From positions 1 through 8,538 of the forward strand of contig JAGCYR010000055.1 of the NCBI GenBank assembly GCA_017960705.1: a stretch of 8,538 nucleotides of DNA, in the 5' to 3' direction. Below, piece after piece: positions 1 through 5,694 of this stretch. A program made the translations under genes and the position numbers. Source of the DNA: Clostridia bacterium (GTDB taxonomy: Bacteria; Bacillota; Clostridia; Oscillospirales; CAG-272). How positions within the stretch are numbered: position 1 is the stretch's first letter; the number at the start of each line of letters is the position of its first letter. The notes under the pieces were generated by a model. The model had not been told where the DNA came from. It ran no database searches and saw only the letters and a list, made by a program, of their open reading frames with translations.

Positions 1-15
1 AATTTTTTGAAACCG

Positions 16-44
16 TTGATTTTTCGCCTCAAATAGTATATAAT
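16..44 (+). promoter_or_regulatory. Housekeeping sigma-70/sigma-A type promoter of the S10 operon
   Basis: A -35 box TTGATT (16-21) is separated by exactly 17 bp from a perfect -10 box TATAAT (39-44). The upstream edge (1-12) is A/T rich, with a run of six T's, and could act as an UP-like element. The predicted transcription start is about 50-52, giving an rpsJ leader of roughly 240 nt. No other promoter of this quality was seen in the window, so it probably drives the whole cluster. An upstream read-through promoter cannot be excluded because the window begins here. Confidence 0.8.
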
Positions 45-50
45 AGTCGA

Positions 51-288
51 GCTTGATATGCGATGAAGCGAGAGGTTGCTGCTGAAAAGCAGGGAATTTT
101 CGTGGAGTATGTCCGATGAACGGGCGAAAAAACAAGTGCGGAGAACCGCAAACCGTGTCTTTTTCGTCGGGCGGGTCCGTCTCAAACTGCGGCAGACGGA
201 TTCCCCGTTTTCGTCAGGGTGTGAAAGATACGCCCGGCACGGTGTGAAAGGATCGCCCTCCCAAAATCAAAGAAGGAGGAACAACCAA
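51..288 (+). promoter_or_regulatory. Structured 5' leader of rpsJ, candidate autoregulatory RNA
   Basis: This non-coding leader between the predicted start site and rpsJ is rich in self-complementarity. Visible helices are: 79-83 with 88-92, closed by a GAAA (GNRA) tetraloop; 123-131 with 160-168 (including one G-U), enclosing a 5-bp hairpin 137-141/146-150; 173-182 with 194-203 (seven perfect pairs plus two G-U and one G-C); and 166-173 with 231-238 (eight pairs, one G-U), which competes with the second helix for 166-168. CCTCC at 257-261 is complementary to the Shine-Dalgarno GGAGG at 275-279. S10 operon leaders are autoregulated by L4 in enterobacteria; whether any protein binds this leader is an inference. 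The helices were found by eye and not by energy calculation. Confidence 0.5.
218..258 (+). repeat. Imperfect direct repeat in the rpsJ leader
   Basis: Two copies of an 18-nt unit, GGTGTGAAAG-NNN-CGCCC, lie at 218-235 and 241-258, with a 23-nt period and 15 of 18 positions identical. The CGCCC of each copy can pair with GGGCG at 169-173, so the two copies offer mutually exclusive partners for one upstream arm. The second copy runs directly into the CCTCC that is complementary to the rpsJ ribosome binding site. Confidence 0.5.
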
Positions 289-600
289 ATGGCAAACGAG
301 AAACTCAGAGTGAGACTGAAGAGCTACGATCACACCCTTGTCGACGCCGCGGCGGCAAAGATCGTGGAGATCGCGAAACGGAACGGCAACGCCGTGTCCG
401 GCCCCATCCCGCTTCCCACCGAGAAGGAGATCATCACGATCCTTCGCGCGGTGCACAAGTACAAGGACAGCCGGGAACAGTTCGAGCGTCGCACTCACAA
501 GAGACTTGTCGACATTCTCAATCCGCAGGCGAAGACGGTCGAGGCGCTGATGAGCGTCGAACTCCCCGCCGGCGTCGAGATCGAGATCGAGAACAAGTAA
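289..600 (+). CDS. rpsJ: 30S ribosomal protein S10
   Basis: This is S10 of the 30S head, which binds 16S rRNA together with S3 and S14 and in many bacteria also serves as NusE in antitermination complexes. The 103-residue product has the usual length. It carries the S10 signature around residues 56-76 (YKDSREQFERRTHKRLVDIL) and the preceding SGPIPLPT segment of the NusE-binding loop region. The ATG at 289 is chosen because AGAAGGAGGA (271-280) sits 8 nt upstream and the protein then begins MANEKLRVRLKSYDH as in the family. The frame stays open upstream to a TTG at 76, but that stretch is leader sequence without S10 similarity. It is the first gene of the cluster and is separated from rplC by an unusually long, structured spacer. 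Confidence 0.98.
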   Translation: MANEKLRVRLKSYDHTLVDAAAAKIVEIAKRNGNAVSGPIPLPTEKEIITILRAVHKYKDSREQFERRTHKRLVDILNPQAKTVEALMSVELPAGVEIEIENK

Positions 601-706
601 GGATCCCCTCCGGCGCGCGCCGGAAAAACCACGCCTCGTGGTCAAGTTGACGGACCGGGTGACCGGAAATCCAACCGTCAACCAATAACCGAAAGTGAGG
701 AAGAAC
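601..706 (+). promoter_or_regulatory. Structured rpsJ-rplC intercistronic spacer with three consecutive hairpins
   Basis: This 106-nt spacer is mostly self-complementary. Hairpin 1 is a perfect 16-nt palindrome at 609-624 with core CCGGCGCGCGCCGG. Hairpin 2 is CCACG-CCT-CGTGG at 629-641, extended by an A-U pair at 628/642. Hairpin 3 pairs GTTGACGG (646-653) with CCGTCAAC (675-682) and encloses CCGG-GTGA-CCGG (655-666), whose loop is of the GNRA class. None is followed by a U run, so they do not look like terminators. The rplC ribosome binding site (GAGG, 697-700) lies just past the last hairpin. Possible roles, all inferred, are binding of a ribosomal protein, processing or mRNA stabilisation. 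Confidence 0.55.
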
Positions 707-1339
707 ATGAAAAAAGGCATTATCGGAAAGAAACTCGGTATGACGCAGATCTTCGACGAGATCGGAAACGTCATCCCCGTCACCCTGATCGAAGCCGGTC
801 CCTGCCCCGTAACGCAGAAGAAGACCGCCGATAAGGATGGCTACGACGCTCTCCAGCTCGCGTTCGGCGACTGCTCGGAAAAGAAGCTCAACAAACCCGA
901 GAAGGGTCATCTCGCCAAGACGGGCGTCTCCCCCAAGAGACACCTCAAGGAATTCCGCCTCGAAGATTGCTCCGCCGTCAACGCGGGCGACGTGATCACC
1001 GTCGATACCTACGACGTGGGCGAAAAGGTCGACATCACCGGGATCACCAAGGGCCGCGGCTACACCGGATCGATCAAGAGATGGAACCACCACGTGCTGA
1101 AAATGACGCACGGTACCGGCCCCGTACACCGTGAGGTCGGCTCTATGGGCGCGAACTCGTCGCCCTCCCGCGTTTTCAAGAATAAGAAGATGGCGGGGCA
1201 GTACGGAAACGAACAGGTCACCATCCTGAACCTTTCCGTCGTCAAAATCGATTCCGAAAAGAACCTGATCGCCGTGAAGGGCGCCGTTCCCGGTTCGCGG
1301 GGCGGGATCGTCTTCATCCGGGATTCGGTGAAAGCATAA
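707..1339 (+). CDS. rplC: 50S ribosomal protein L3
   Basis: L3 is an early-assembling 23S rRNA binder whose long loop reaches toward the peptidyl-transferase centre. The 210-residue product starts MKKGIIGKKLGMTQIFDE, the canonical L3 N-terminus. It contains the loop region at about residues 127-160 (MTHGTGPVHREVGSMGANSS followed by PSRVFKNKKMAGQYGN) and ends GAVPGSRGGIVFIRDSVKA. The ATG at 707 is preferred over an in-frame GTG at 695, because the upstream codons overlap the Shine-Dalgarno AGTGAGG and add the non-family residues MRKN. The segment SIKRWNHHVLKMTHG is somewhat divergent from the more usual RHGQ/RWNF-type sequence, but the fold and length are normal. An 18-nt gap leads to rplD. 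Confidence 0.98.
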   Translation: MKKGIIGKKLGMTQIFDEIGNVIPVTLIEAGPCPVTQKKTADKDGYDALQLAFGDCSEKKLNKPEKGHLAKTGVSPKRHLKEFRLEDCSAVNAGDVITVDTYDVGEKVDITGITKGRGYTGSIKRWNHHVLKMTHGTGPVHREVGSMGANSSPSRVFKNKKMAGQYGNEQVTILNLSVVKIDSEKNLIAVKGAVPGSRGGIVFIRDSVKA

Positions 1340-1357
1340 CGGAAGGAGGAAGTTACA

Positions 1358-2023
1358 ATGCCTACTATGAAAGTTGTTGATATGGCGGGCAAGGAAGTCG
1401 GCAAGATCAAACTCTCCGACGACGTGTTCGGCCAGGAAGTCAGATCCGACATCCTCCATACCGCTGTCCGGGCGTACCTGCTCAACCAGAGACAGGGGAC
1501 CCAATCCACCCTGACCCGCACCGAGGTTTCGGGCGGCGGGAAAAAGCCCTGGAGACAGAAGGGCACCGGTCACGCGAGACAGGGTTCGACCCGCGCTCCG
1601 CAGTGGACTCACGGCGGCGTCGCGCTCGGTCCGAAGCCCCGCTCCTATCGCGTGAACCTTGACAAGAGAACCAAACGCGCCGCCCTGATCTCGGCTCTGT
1701 CGGGCAAGTGCGCCGCGAAGGAACTCGTGATCGTCGACGCGATCAAGCTTGACGATTACAGCACCAAGACCATGGTCGGGATGTTCGCCGCCGTCGAAGC
1801 GGAGAAGAAGCCGATGCTCGTCCTCGATTCGATCGACGAACGCGTGATCAAGAGCTGCGCCAACGTTCCCGGCGCGAAGGTCTCGCACTTCTTCGGCAGC
1901 GAGAACGAAGTCGGTGAGAAGGTCGTCTGCTCCGACGTCAACGTCTACGACATTCTGAACAGCGGCAAGCTGATTCTTACCCGCGCCGCTGCCGAAAAGA
2001 TCCAGGAGGTGTACGGCAAATGA
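1358..2023 (+). CDS. rplD: 50S ribosomal protein L4
   Basis: L4 binds 23S rRNA and its extended loop lines the exit tunnel; in enterobacteria it is also the autogenous repressor of the S10 operon. The 221-residue product has the diagnostic loop at about residues 57-90 (VSGGGKKPWRQKGTGHARQG, then STRAPQWTHGGVALGPKPR) and a C-terminal NVYDILNSGKLILTRAAAEKIQEVY typical of Clostridia-like L4. GGAAGGAGG precedes the ATG. Compared with the Bacillus form (NIPGV...INVLDVV), about 12 extra residues (SHFFGSENEVGEKVV region, about 176-190) lie between NVPGAKV and the NVYDIL strand. Its stop overlaps the rplW start by 4 nt, suggesting translational coupling. Confidence 0.98.
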   Translation: MPTMKVVDMAGKEVGKIKLSDDVFGQEVRSDILHTAVRAYLLNQRQGTQSTLTRTEVSGGGKKPWRQKGTGHARQGSTRAPQWTHGGVALGPKPRSYRVNLDKRTKRAALISALSGKCAAKELVIVDAIKLDDYSTKTMVGMFAAVEAEKKPMLVLDSIDERVIKSCANVPGAKVSHFFGSENEVGEKVVCSDVNVYDILNSGKLILTRAAAEKIQEVYGK

Positions 2024-2313
2024 AACTCGCATCCGATATCATCAGACGGCCTCTGATCACCGAAAAGAGCATGGATCTCGCCGCAAACAAGCGTTACTGC
2101 TTCGAGGTTGAGAAGTCCGCTACCAAGCCCGAGATCGCCGCTGCGGTCGAGGAGCTCTTCGGCGTCAAGGTCGCGAAGGTCAACACCGTCAACGTGAAGT
2201 CCAAGCCGAAACGGATGGGCGTGCACGCCGGTACCACCAGAACGTGGAAGAAAGCGGTCGTGATCCTCACCGAGGATTCCAAGACCATCGCCTTCTTCGA
2301 CAGTCTGAACTAA
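2020..2313 (+). CDS. rplW: 50S ribosomal protein L23
   Basis: L23 sits at the polypeptide exit tunnel and is the main docking site for trigger factor and SRP. The 97-residue product has the family start (IIRRPLITEKSMDL, residues 7-20), the KPEIAAAVEELFGVKVAKVNTVNVKSKPKR core and an ordinary C-terminus, with a length typical of bacterial L23. The ATG overlaps the rplD stop in an ATGA arrangement. The AGGAGGTG ribosome binding site lies inside the last codons of rplD, so the two genes are probably translated in a coupled manner. Confidence 0.98.
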   Translation: MKLASDIIRRPLITEKSMDLAANKRYCFEVEKSATKPEIAAAVEELFGVKVAKVNTVNVKSKPKRMGVHAGTTRTWKKAVVILTEDSKTIAFFDSLN

Positions 2314-2329
2314 GGAAGGAGAAGCGTAA

Positions 2330-3160
2330 ATGGCTACCGTTAAGTATAAGCCGACAACTCCGTCGCGCAGAAATATGCAGGCGCCTTCCTTCGAAGAGGT
2401 GACCAAGTTTACTCCCGAAAAGAGCCTGATCACCAAAAAGAAGAAGACTGCCGGCAGAAACAGCTACGGTCGGATCACCGTCCGTCATCACGGCGGCGGC
2501 AACAAGCAGAAGTACCGTATCATGGACTTCAAGCGCCAGGGCACCGAGCCCGCGAAGGTGATCGGCGTCGAGTACGACCCCAACCGCACCGCGTATATCG
2601 CTCTGCTCGAGGATGAATCCGGCAAGAAGAGCTATATCATCGCTCCGGTCGGTCTGAAGGACGGCGACGTCGTCTACTCGGGCGCCTCCGCCGATATCAA
2701 GCCGGGCAACTGCCTGCCTATCTCGGCGATCCCGGTCGGTACCTTCATCCACAACGTCGAGCTTTATCCCGGCAAGGGTGCGCAGCTCGTCCGTTCCGCC
2801 GGCGCCGCGGCTCAGCTGATGGCGAAGGAGAACGGTGTGGCGCAGATCCGTCTCCCCTCGGGAGAGGTCCGCATCGTCCGCCTCGACTGCAAGGCGACGA
2901 TCGGTCAGGTCGGCAACGTCGAGCACGAGACCGTGAAACTCGGCAAAGCCGGTAAGACCCGTCACCTCGGCATCCGCCCGACCGTCAGAGGTTCGGTCAT
3001 GAACCCTGTCGACCACCCGCACGGCGGCGGCGAAGGCAAGTCTCCCGTCGGACATCCCGGGCCCGTGACCCCGTGGGGTAAACCCGCCCTCGGATACAAG
3101 ACGAGAAACAGCAAGGCGAGAACCGACAAGTTCATCGTCAAGCGCAGAAACAGCAAGTAA
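2330..3160 (+). CDS. rplB: 50S ribosomal protein L2
   Basis: L2 is a core 23S rRNA-binding protein needed for subunit association and a functional peptidyl-transferase centre. The 276-residue product has the normal length. Its N-terminal OB-like part includes GRITVRHHGGGNKQKYR (about 47-63). The conserved C-terminal loop NPVDHPHGGGEGKSPVGHPG places His229 at the same number as the functionally important E. coli residue. The end KARTDKFIVKRRNSK is typical of the family. The ribosome binding site GGAAGGAG lies 16 nt or less upstream, directly after rplW. Confidence 0.99.
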   Translation: MATVKYKPTTPSRRNMQAPSFEEVTKFTPEKSLITKKKKTAGRNSYGRITVRHHGGGNKQKYRIMDFKRQGTEPAKVIGVEYDPNRTAYIALLEDESGKKSYIIAPVGLKDGDVVYSGASADIKPGNCLPISAIPVGTFIHNVELYPGKGAQLVRSAGAAAQLMAKENGVAQIRLPSGEVRIVRLDCKATIGQVGNVEHETVKLGKAGKTRHLGIRPTVRGSVMNPVDHPHGGGEGKSPVGHPGPVTPWGKPALGYKTRNSKARTDKFIVKRRNSK

Positions 3161-3185
3161 CGGCTGAGAAGGGAGCACACAAGAT

Positions 3186-3467
3186 ATGAGCAGAAGTCTG
3201 AAGAAACCGCCTTTTGTCGAAGTCAAACTCTTCAACAGAGTCTGCGAGATGAACGCAAAGGGTGAGAAAAAGGTGCTGAAGACGTGGTCCCGTGCCTCGA
3301 CCATTTTCCCGGAGTTCGTCGGTCACACGATCGCCGTTCACGACGGTAGAAAGCACGTTCCGGTATATATCACGGAAGATATGGTCGGACACAAACTCGG
3401 CGAGTTCGCGCCTACCCGTACGTTCAAGGGCCACGCAGGTTCCAAGACGTCGAACAACGGAAACTGA
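3186..3467 (+). CDS. rpsS: 30S ribosomal protein S19
   Basis: S19 is on the 30S head next to S13 and takes part in intersubunit bridges and the decoding environment. The 93-residue product begins MSRSLKKPPFVEVKLF and contains the S19 hallmark WSRASTIFPEFVGHTIAVHDGRKHVPVYI, followed by EDMVGHKLGEFAPTRTFKGHAG. Length and sequence are ordinary. The ribosome binding site is GGGAG at 3171-3175. The gene follows rplB after 25 nt, as in the standard S10 operon. Confidence 0.98.
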   Translation: MSRSLKKPPFVEVKLFNRVCEMNAKGEKKVLKTWSRASTIFPEFVGHTIAVHDGRKHVPVYITEDMVGHKLGEFAPTRTFKGHAGSKTSNNGN

Positions 3468-3485
3468 CAGGAGGATAACTGAGTC

Positions 3486-3911
3486 ATGCAGAAAGAGAAA
3501 AGAGAAGCTCTGGAAGCCCGTAAGGCCGCCGAAAAGAACGCGCCCGAGGGAAGAGCGTATCTGAAGTATGTCAGGATCTCCCCCCGGAAAGTGAAGATCG
3601 TTCTGGACCTGATCCGCGGCAAAGACGCCGATACGGCGATGGCGATCCTGAAGAACACCCGCCGCGCGGCGAGCGAATACCTCATCAAGCTGCTGAACAG
3701 CGCCGTCGCGAACGCCGAGCACAAGAACGCCGAGAAGGGTCTCGGAATGGATACCGCGTCGCTCTACGTTGCGGAATGCTTCGTCTGCCCCGGTCCTACG
3801 CTGAAGCGTATGCAGCCGAGAGCGCAGGGAAGAGCGTTCGGCATCCTGAAGAGAACCAGCCACGTTACCCTCGTCGTGAGGGAAAGAAAATCGGAGAAGG
3901 AGGTCGGCTAA
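3486..3911 (+). CDS. rplV: 50S ribosomal protein L22 with charged N-terminal extension
   Basis: L22 contacts all domains of 23S rRNA, and its beta-hairpin lines the exit tunnel near the macrolide-sensitive constriction. The conserved core begins at about residue 23 (RAYLKYVRISPRKVKIVLDLIRGK), and the hairpin is at about 96-125 (GPTLKRMQPRAQGRAFGILK followed by RTSHVT). The product is 141 residues against about 110-113 in E. coli or Bacillus. Roughly 19-22 extra residues at the N-terminus (MQKEKREALEARKAAEKNAP...) are strongly charged and probably helical. The ATG at 3486 is supported by AGGAGG at 3469-3474 and no alternative start closer to the core is obvious, so the extension looks real. 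AAGGAGG for rpsC lies in the last codons. Confidence 0.97.
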   Translation: MQKEKREALEARKAAEKNAPEGRAYLKYVRISPRKVKIVLDLIRGKDADTAMAILKNTRRAASEYLIKLLNSAVANAEHKNAEKGLGMDTASLYVAECFVCPGPTLKRMQPRAQGRAFGILKRTSHVTLVVRERKSEKEVG

Positions 3912-3914
3912 AGC

Positions 3915-4733
3915 ATGGGACAGAAAGTAAATCCGAACGGCCTGCGCGTCGGCGTGATCAAAAACTGGGATTCCAGATGGTACGTGAAGGATGAAGAGAT
4001 CGGTGACACCATCGTCTCCGATTACAAGATCAGAAAATATCTGAAAGAGAAGCTCCAGGCAGCCGGCGTCCCGAAGGTCGAGATCGAACGCGATCGGTCG
4101 AGAGTCCGCGTGTTCATCCACTGCGCGAAGCCCGGTATGGTGATCGGACGCGGCGGCGTCGAGATCGAGAAGCTGAAGACCGAACTCGAGGCGATGGTCG
4201 GTAAACCGGTCGCCGTCAACGTGTTCGAGATCAAGAATCCCGATCTGAACGCTCAGCTGGTCGCCGAGAACATCGCTTCGCAGCTCGAGAGACGTACCTC
4301 GTTCCGCCGCGCCATGAAACAGGCGATCGGCAGAACTATGAAGCTCGGCGCCAAGGGCGTGAAAGTGTCCTGCGGCGGCCGTCTCGGCGGCGCCGAGATC
4401 GCGCGTACCGAGCACTACCACGAGGGCACCATTCCGCTGCAGACCCTGAGAGCCGACATCGAGTACGGCTTCTGGGAAGCCAACACCACCTACGGCAAGA
4501 TCGGCGTCAAGGTCTGGATCTACCGCGGCGAAGTTCTCTCCGAGAACGCGAACGCCGCCGAGAGAAGACCCGAAGAGCGCCGTGACAGACGTCCGCGCCG
4601 CAACGACGGCAACCGTCGCGACGGCGACCGTCGGTTCGGCAACAACGCCGGACCCCGCAGCGGCGGCGAACGTCGCTTCGGCAGAAATGCCGGTGGCCGG
4701 AACTTCAACAAATCGAACGAAGGGGGCAACTGA
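3915..4733 (+). CDS. rpsC: 30S ribosomal protein S3 with long basic RG/N-rich C-terminal tail
   Basis: S3 lines the mRNA entry channel and contributes to mRNA unwinding. Of 272 residues, about 1-210 are a standard S3: MGQKVNPNGLRVGV at the start, a type II KH domain with its GRGG loop at 78-81, and RTSFRRAMKQAIGR, which places Arg131, Arg132 and Lys135 at the numbers of the E. coli helicase residues. The C-terminal domain includes GRLGGAEIARTEHYHEGTIPLQTLRADIEYG. Residues from about 211 to 272 form a low-complexity tail rich in Arg, Asn and Gly, with RRFG(N/R)NAG repeated at 239-246 and 253-260. Many S3 proteins have short variable tails; this one is long and probably disordered and RNA-binding. 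A gap of only 3 nt follows rplV. Confidence 0.98.
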   Translation: MGQKVNPNGLRVGVIKNWDSRWYVKDEEIGDTIVSDYKIRKYLKEKLQAAGVPKVEIERDRSRVRVFIHCAKPGMVIGRGGVEIEKLKTELEAMVGKPVAVNVFEIKNPDLNAQLVAENIASQLERRTSFRRAMKQAIGRTMKLGAKGVKVSCGGRLGGAEIARTEHYHEGTIPLQTLRADIEYGFWEANTTYGKIGVKVWIYRGEVLSENANAAERRPEERRDRRPRRNDGNRRDGDRRFGNNAGPRSGGERRFGRNAGGRNFNKSNEGGN

Positions 4734-4735
4734 CA

Positions 4736-5161
4736 ATGTTAATGCCGAAAAGAGTCAAGTACCGTCGTGTCCAGCGCGGTCGTATGAAGGGTAAAGCCCT
4801 TCGCGGCAACAAGGTCACGAACGGCAGTTTCGGACTCGTGGCGCTCGAGCCCGCCTGGATCACGAGCAATCAGATCGAGGCAGCCCGTATCGCTATGACC
4901 CGTTATATCAAGCGCGGCGGTAAAGTCTGGATCAAGATTTTCCCCGACAAGCCCATCACCGAGAAGCCTGCCGAGACCCGTATGGGTTCCGGTAAAGGTT
5001 CGCCCGAGTACTGGGTCGCGGTCGTGAAGCCCGGACGCGTCCTGTTCGAGATGGACGGGATCTCCGAGGAAGTCGCCAAAGAGGCAATGCGTCTTGCCGG
5101 TCACAAACTGCCGATCAAGACCAAGTTCGTTGCCAAGGAACAAGAGGCAGAGGAGGTTTGA
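4736..5161 (+). CDS. rplP: 50S ribosomal protein L16
   Basis: L16 is a late-assembling 50S protein that contacts the A-site tRNA region. The 141-residue product begins MLMPKRVKYRRVQRGRMKG and carries FGLVALEPAWITSNQIEAARIAMTR and PAETRMGSGKGSPEYWVAVVKPGRVLFE, both diagnostic. Arg82 corresponds to the arginine that is hydroxylated in E. coli L16. The first ATG (4736) rather than the one at 4742 fits the family MLMPKR start. The ribosome binding site is weaker than its neighbours (AGGGGG, 4721-4726, inside the rpsC tail), and only 2 nt separate it from the rpsC stop, so coupling to rpsC translation is likely. Confidence 0.98.
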   Translation: MLMPKRVKYRRVQRGRMKGKALRGNKVTNGSFGLVALEPAWITSNQIEAARIAMTRYIKRGGKVWIKIFPDKPITEKPAETRMGSGKGSPEYWVAVVKPGRVLFEMDGISEEVAKEAMRLAGHKLPIKTKFVAKEQEAEEV

Positions 5162-5164
5162 GCC

Positions 5165-5353
5165 GTGAAAGCAGAAGAACTCAGAAGCATGAGCGCCGAA
5201 CAGCTCAGCGTCAAGCTGCAGGACCTGAAGAAGGAACTGTTCAATCTCCGCTTCCAGCATGCGATCAACCAGCTTGACAACCCCCACAAAATCACCGACG
5301 TTAAGCACGACATCGCTCGCGTGATGACGGTTCTTCGCGAGAAGAACGCCTGA
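5165..5353 (+). CDS. rpmC: 50S ribosomal protein L29
   Basis: L29 is a small two-helix protein at the tunnel exit beside L23. The 62-residue product contains the family pattern LSVKLQDLKKELFNLRFQHAINQLDNPHKI followed by a second helix ending in ARVMTVLREKNA. Translation starts at a GTG 3 nt after the rplP stop. The GGAGG lies within the last codons of rplP (about 5152-5156), which fixes this start and suggests coupling. Length is normal. Confidence 0.97.
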   Translation: MKAEELRSMSAEQLSVKLQDLKKELFNLRFQHAINQLDNPHKITDVKHDIARVMTVLREKNA

Positions 5354-5367
5354 AGGAGGACGGTAAC

Positions 5368-5625
5368 ATGGAAGAACGTAATTTGAGAAAAGTCAGAGTC
5401 GGTCGCGTCGTCAGCAACAAGATGGACAAGACCATCGCGGTCGCGATCGAGGACCACGTCCGTCACCCGAAATACGGGAAGATCATCAAGCGCACCGTGA
5501 AGATCTACGCGCACGACGCGGACAACGCCTGCCAGATCGGCGATAAGGTTTCCGTCATGGAGACCAGACCCCTCTCCAAGATGAAGAGATGGCGTCTCGT
5601 CGAGATCATCGAACGGGCACAGTAA
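5368..5625 (+). CDS. rpsQ: 30S ribosomal protein S17
   Basis: S17 is a primary 16S rRNA binder in the 30S body. The 85-residue product shows LRKVRVGRVVSNKMDKTIAVAIEDHVRHPKYGKIIKRTVKIYAHD, then ETRPLSKMKRWRLVEIIERA, the S17 signature. AAGGAGGA overlaps the rpmC stop and precedes the ATG. It is the last gene of the classical S10 operon, and the next spacer (69 nt) marks the S10/spc boundary. Confidence 0.98.
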   Translation: MEERNLRKVRVGRVVSNKMDKTIAVAIEDHVRHPKYGKIIKRTVKIYAHDADNACQIGDKVSVMETRPLSKMKRWRLVEIIERAQ

Positions 5626-5635
5626 TCGAGAAACC

Positions 5636-5685
5636 CAATTCAGAAGTAGGCAGGTCAAAACGCTTGCCGAAGAGAATTCAGGAGG
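5636..5685 (+). promoter_or_regulatory. Hairpin-forming spacer at the S10/spc boundary (rpsQ-rplN)
   Basis: The 69-nt gap between rpsQ and rplN holds a two-tier inverted repeat. AATTC (5637-5641) can pair with GAATT (5674-5678). Inside it 5649-5655 pairs with 5662-5668 (GGCAGGT with GCTTGCC, two G-U pairs) around a CAAAAC loop. The rplN ribosome binding site GGAGG (5681-5685) lies immediately 3'. There is no U run, so it is not a recognisable intrinsic terminator. No convincing -35/-10 pair is present for a separate spc promoter. Confidence 0.4.
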
Positions 5686-5694
5686 AAAAGATCA

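Noticed and set aside
7..12. TTGAAA as an alternative -35 box
   Set aside because: Its spacing to the TATAAT at 39-44 is 26 bp, too long; TTGATT at 16-21 with 17 bp fits.
63..119. Possible 18-codon leader peptide (MKREVAAEKQGIFVEYVR), and an overlapping ATG-CGA-TGA minigene at 58-66
   Set aside because: Only about 12 nt lie between the predicted transcription start and this ATG, no Shine-Dalgarno is visible, and there is no run of regulatory codons. Cannot be excluded but not supported.
76..288. Possible N-terminal extension of S10 from a TTG at 76
   Set aside because: The frame is open, but S10 homologues start at MANEKLRVRL, a strong ribosome binding site precedes 289, and the upstream stretch behaves as structured leader RNA.
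647..652. TTGACG as a -35 box of an internal promoter before rplC
   Set aside because: No -10-like sequence occurs at 16-18 bp downstream (TCCAAC region), and the motif is part of a perfect inverted repeat.
609..682. Intrinsic terminator(s) after rpsJ
   Set aside because: The hairpins are strong, but none is followed by a run of T's (the first is followed by A's), and the downstream genes need transcription from the upstream promoter.
518..2032. A 504-codon open frame on the minus strand opposite rpsJ/rplC/rplD
   Set aside because: It lies opposite three certain ribosomal protein genes, has no recognisable protein features, and is explained by the biased codon use of highly expressed GC-rich genes keeping the antisense frame free of stops.
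3138..4736. A 532-codon open frame on the minus strand opposite rpsS/rplV/rpsC
   Set aside because: Same cause: an antisense shadow of conserved genes, with low-complexity composition and no recognisable domain or dedicated ribosome binding site.
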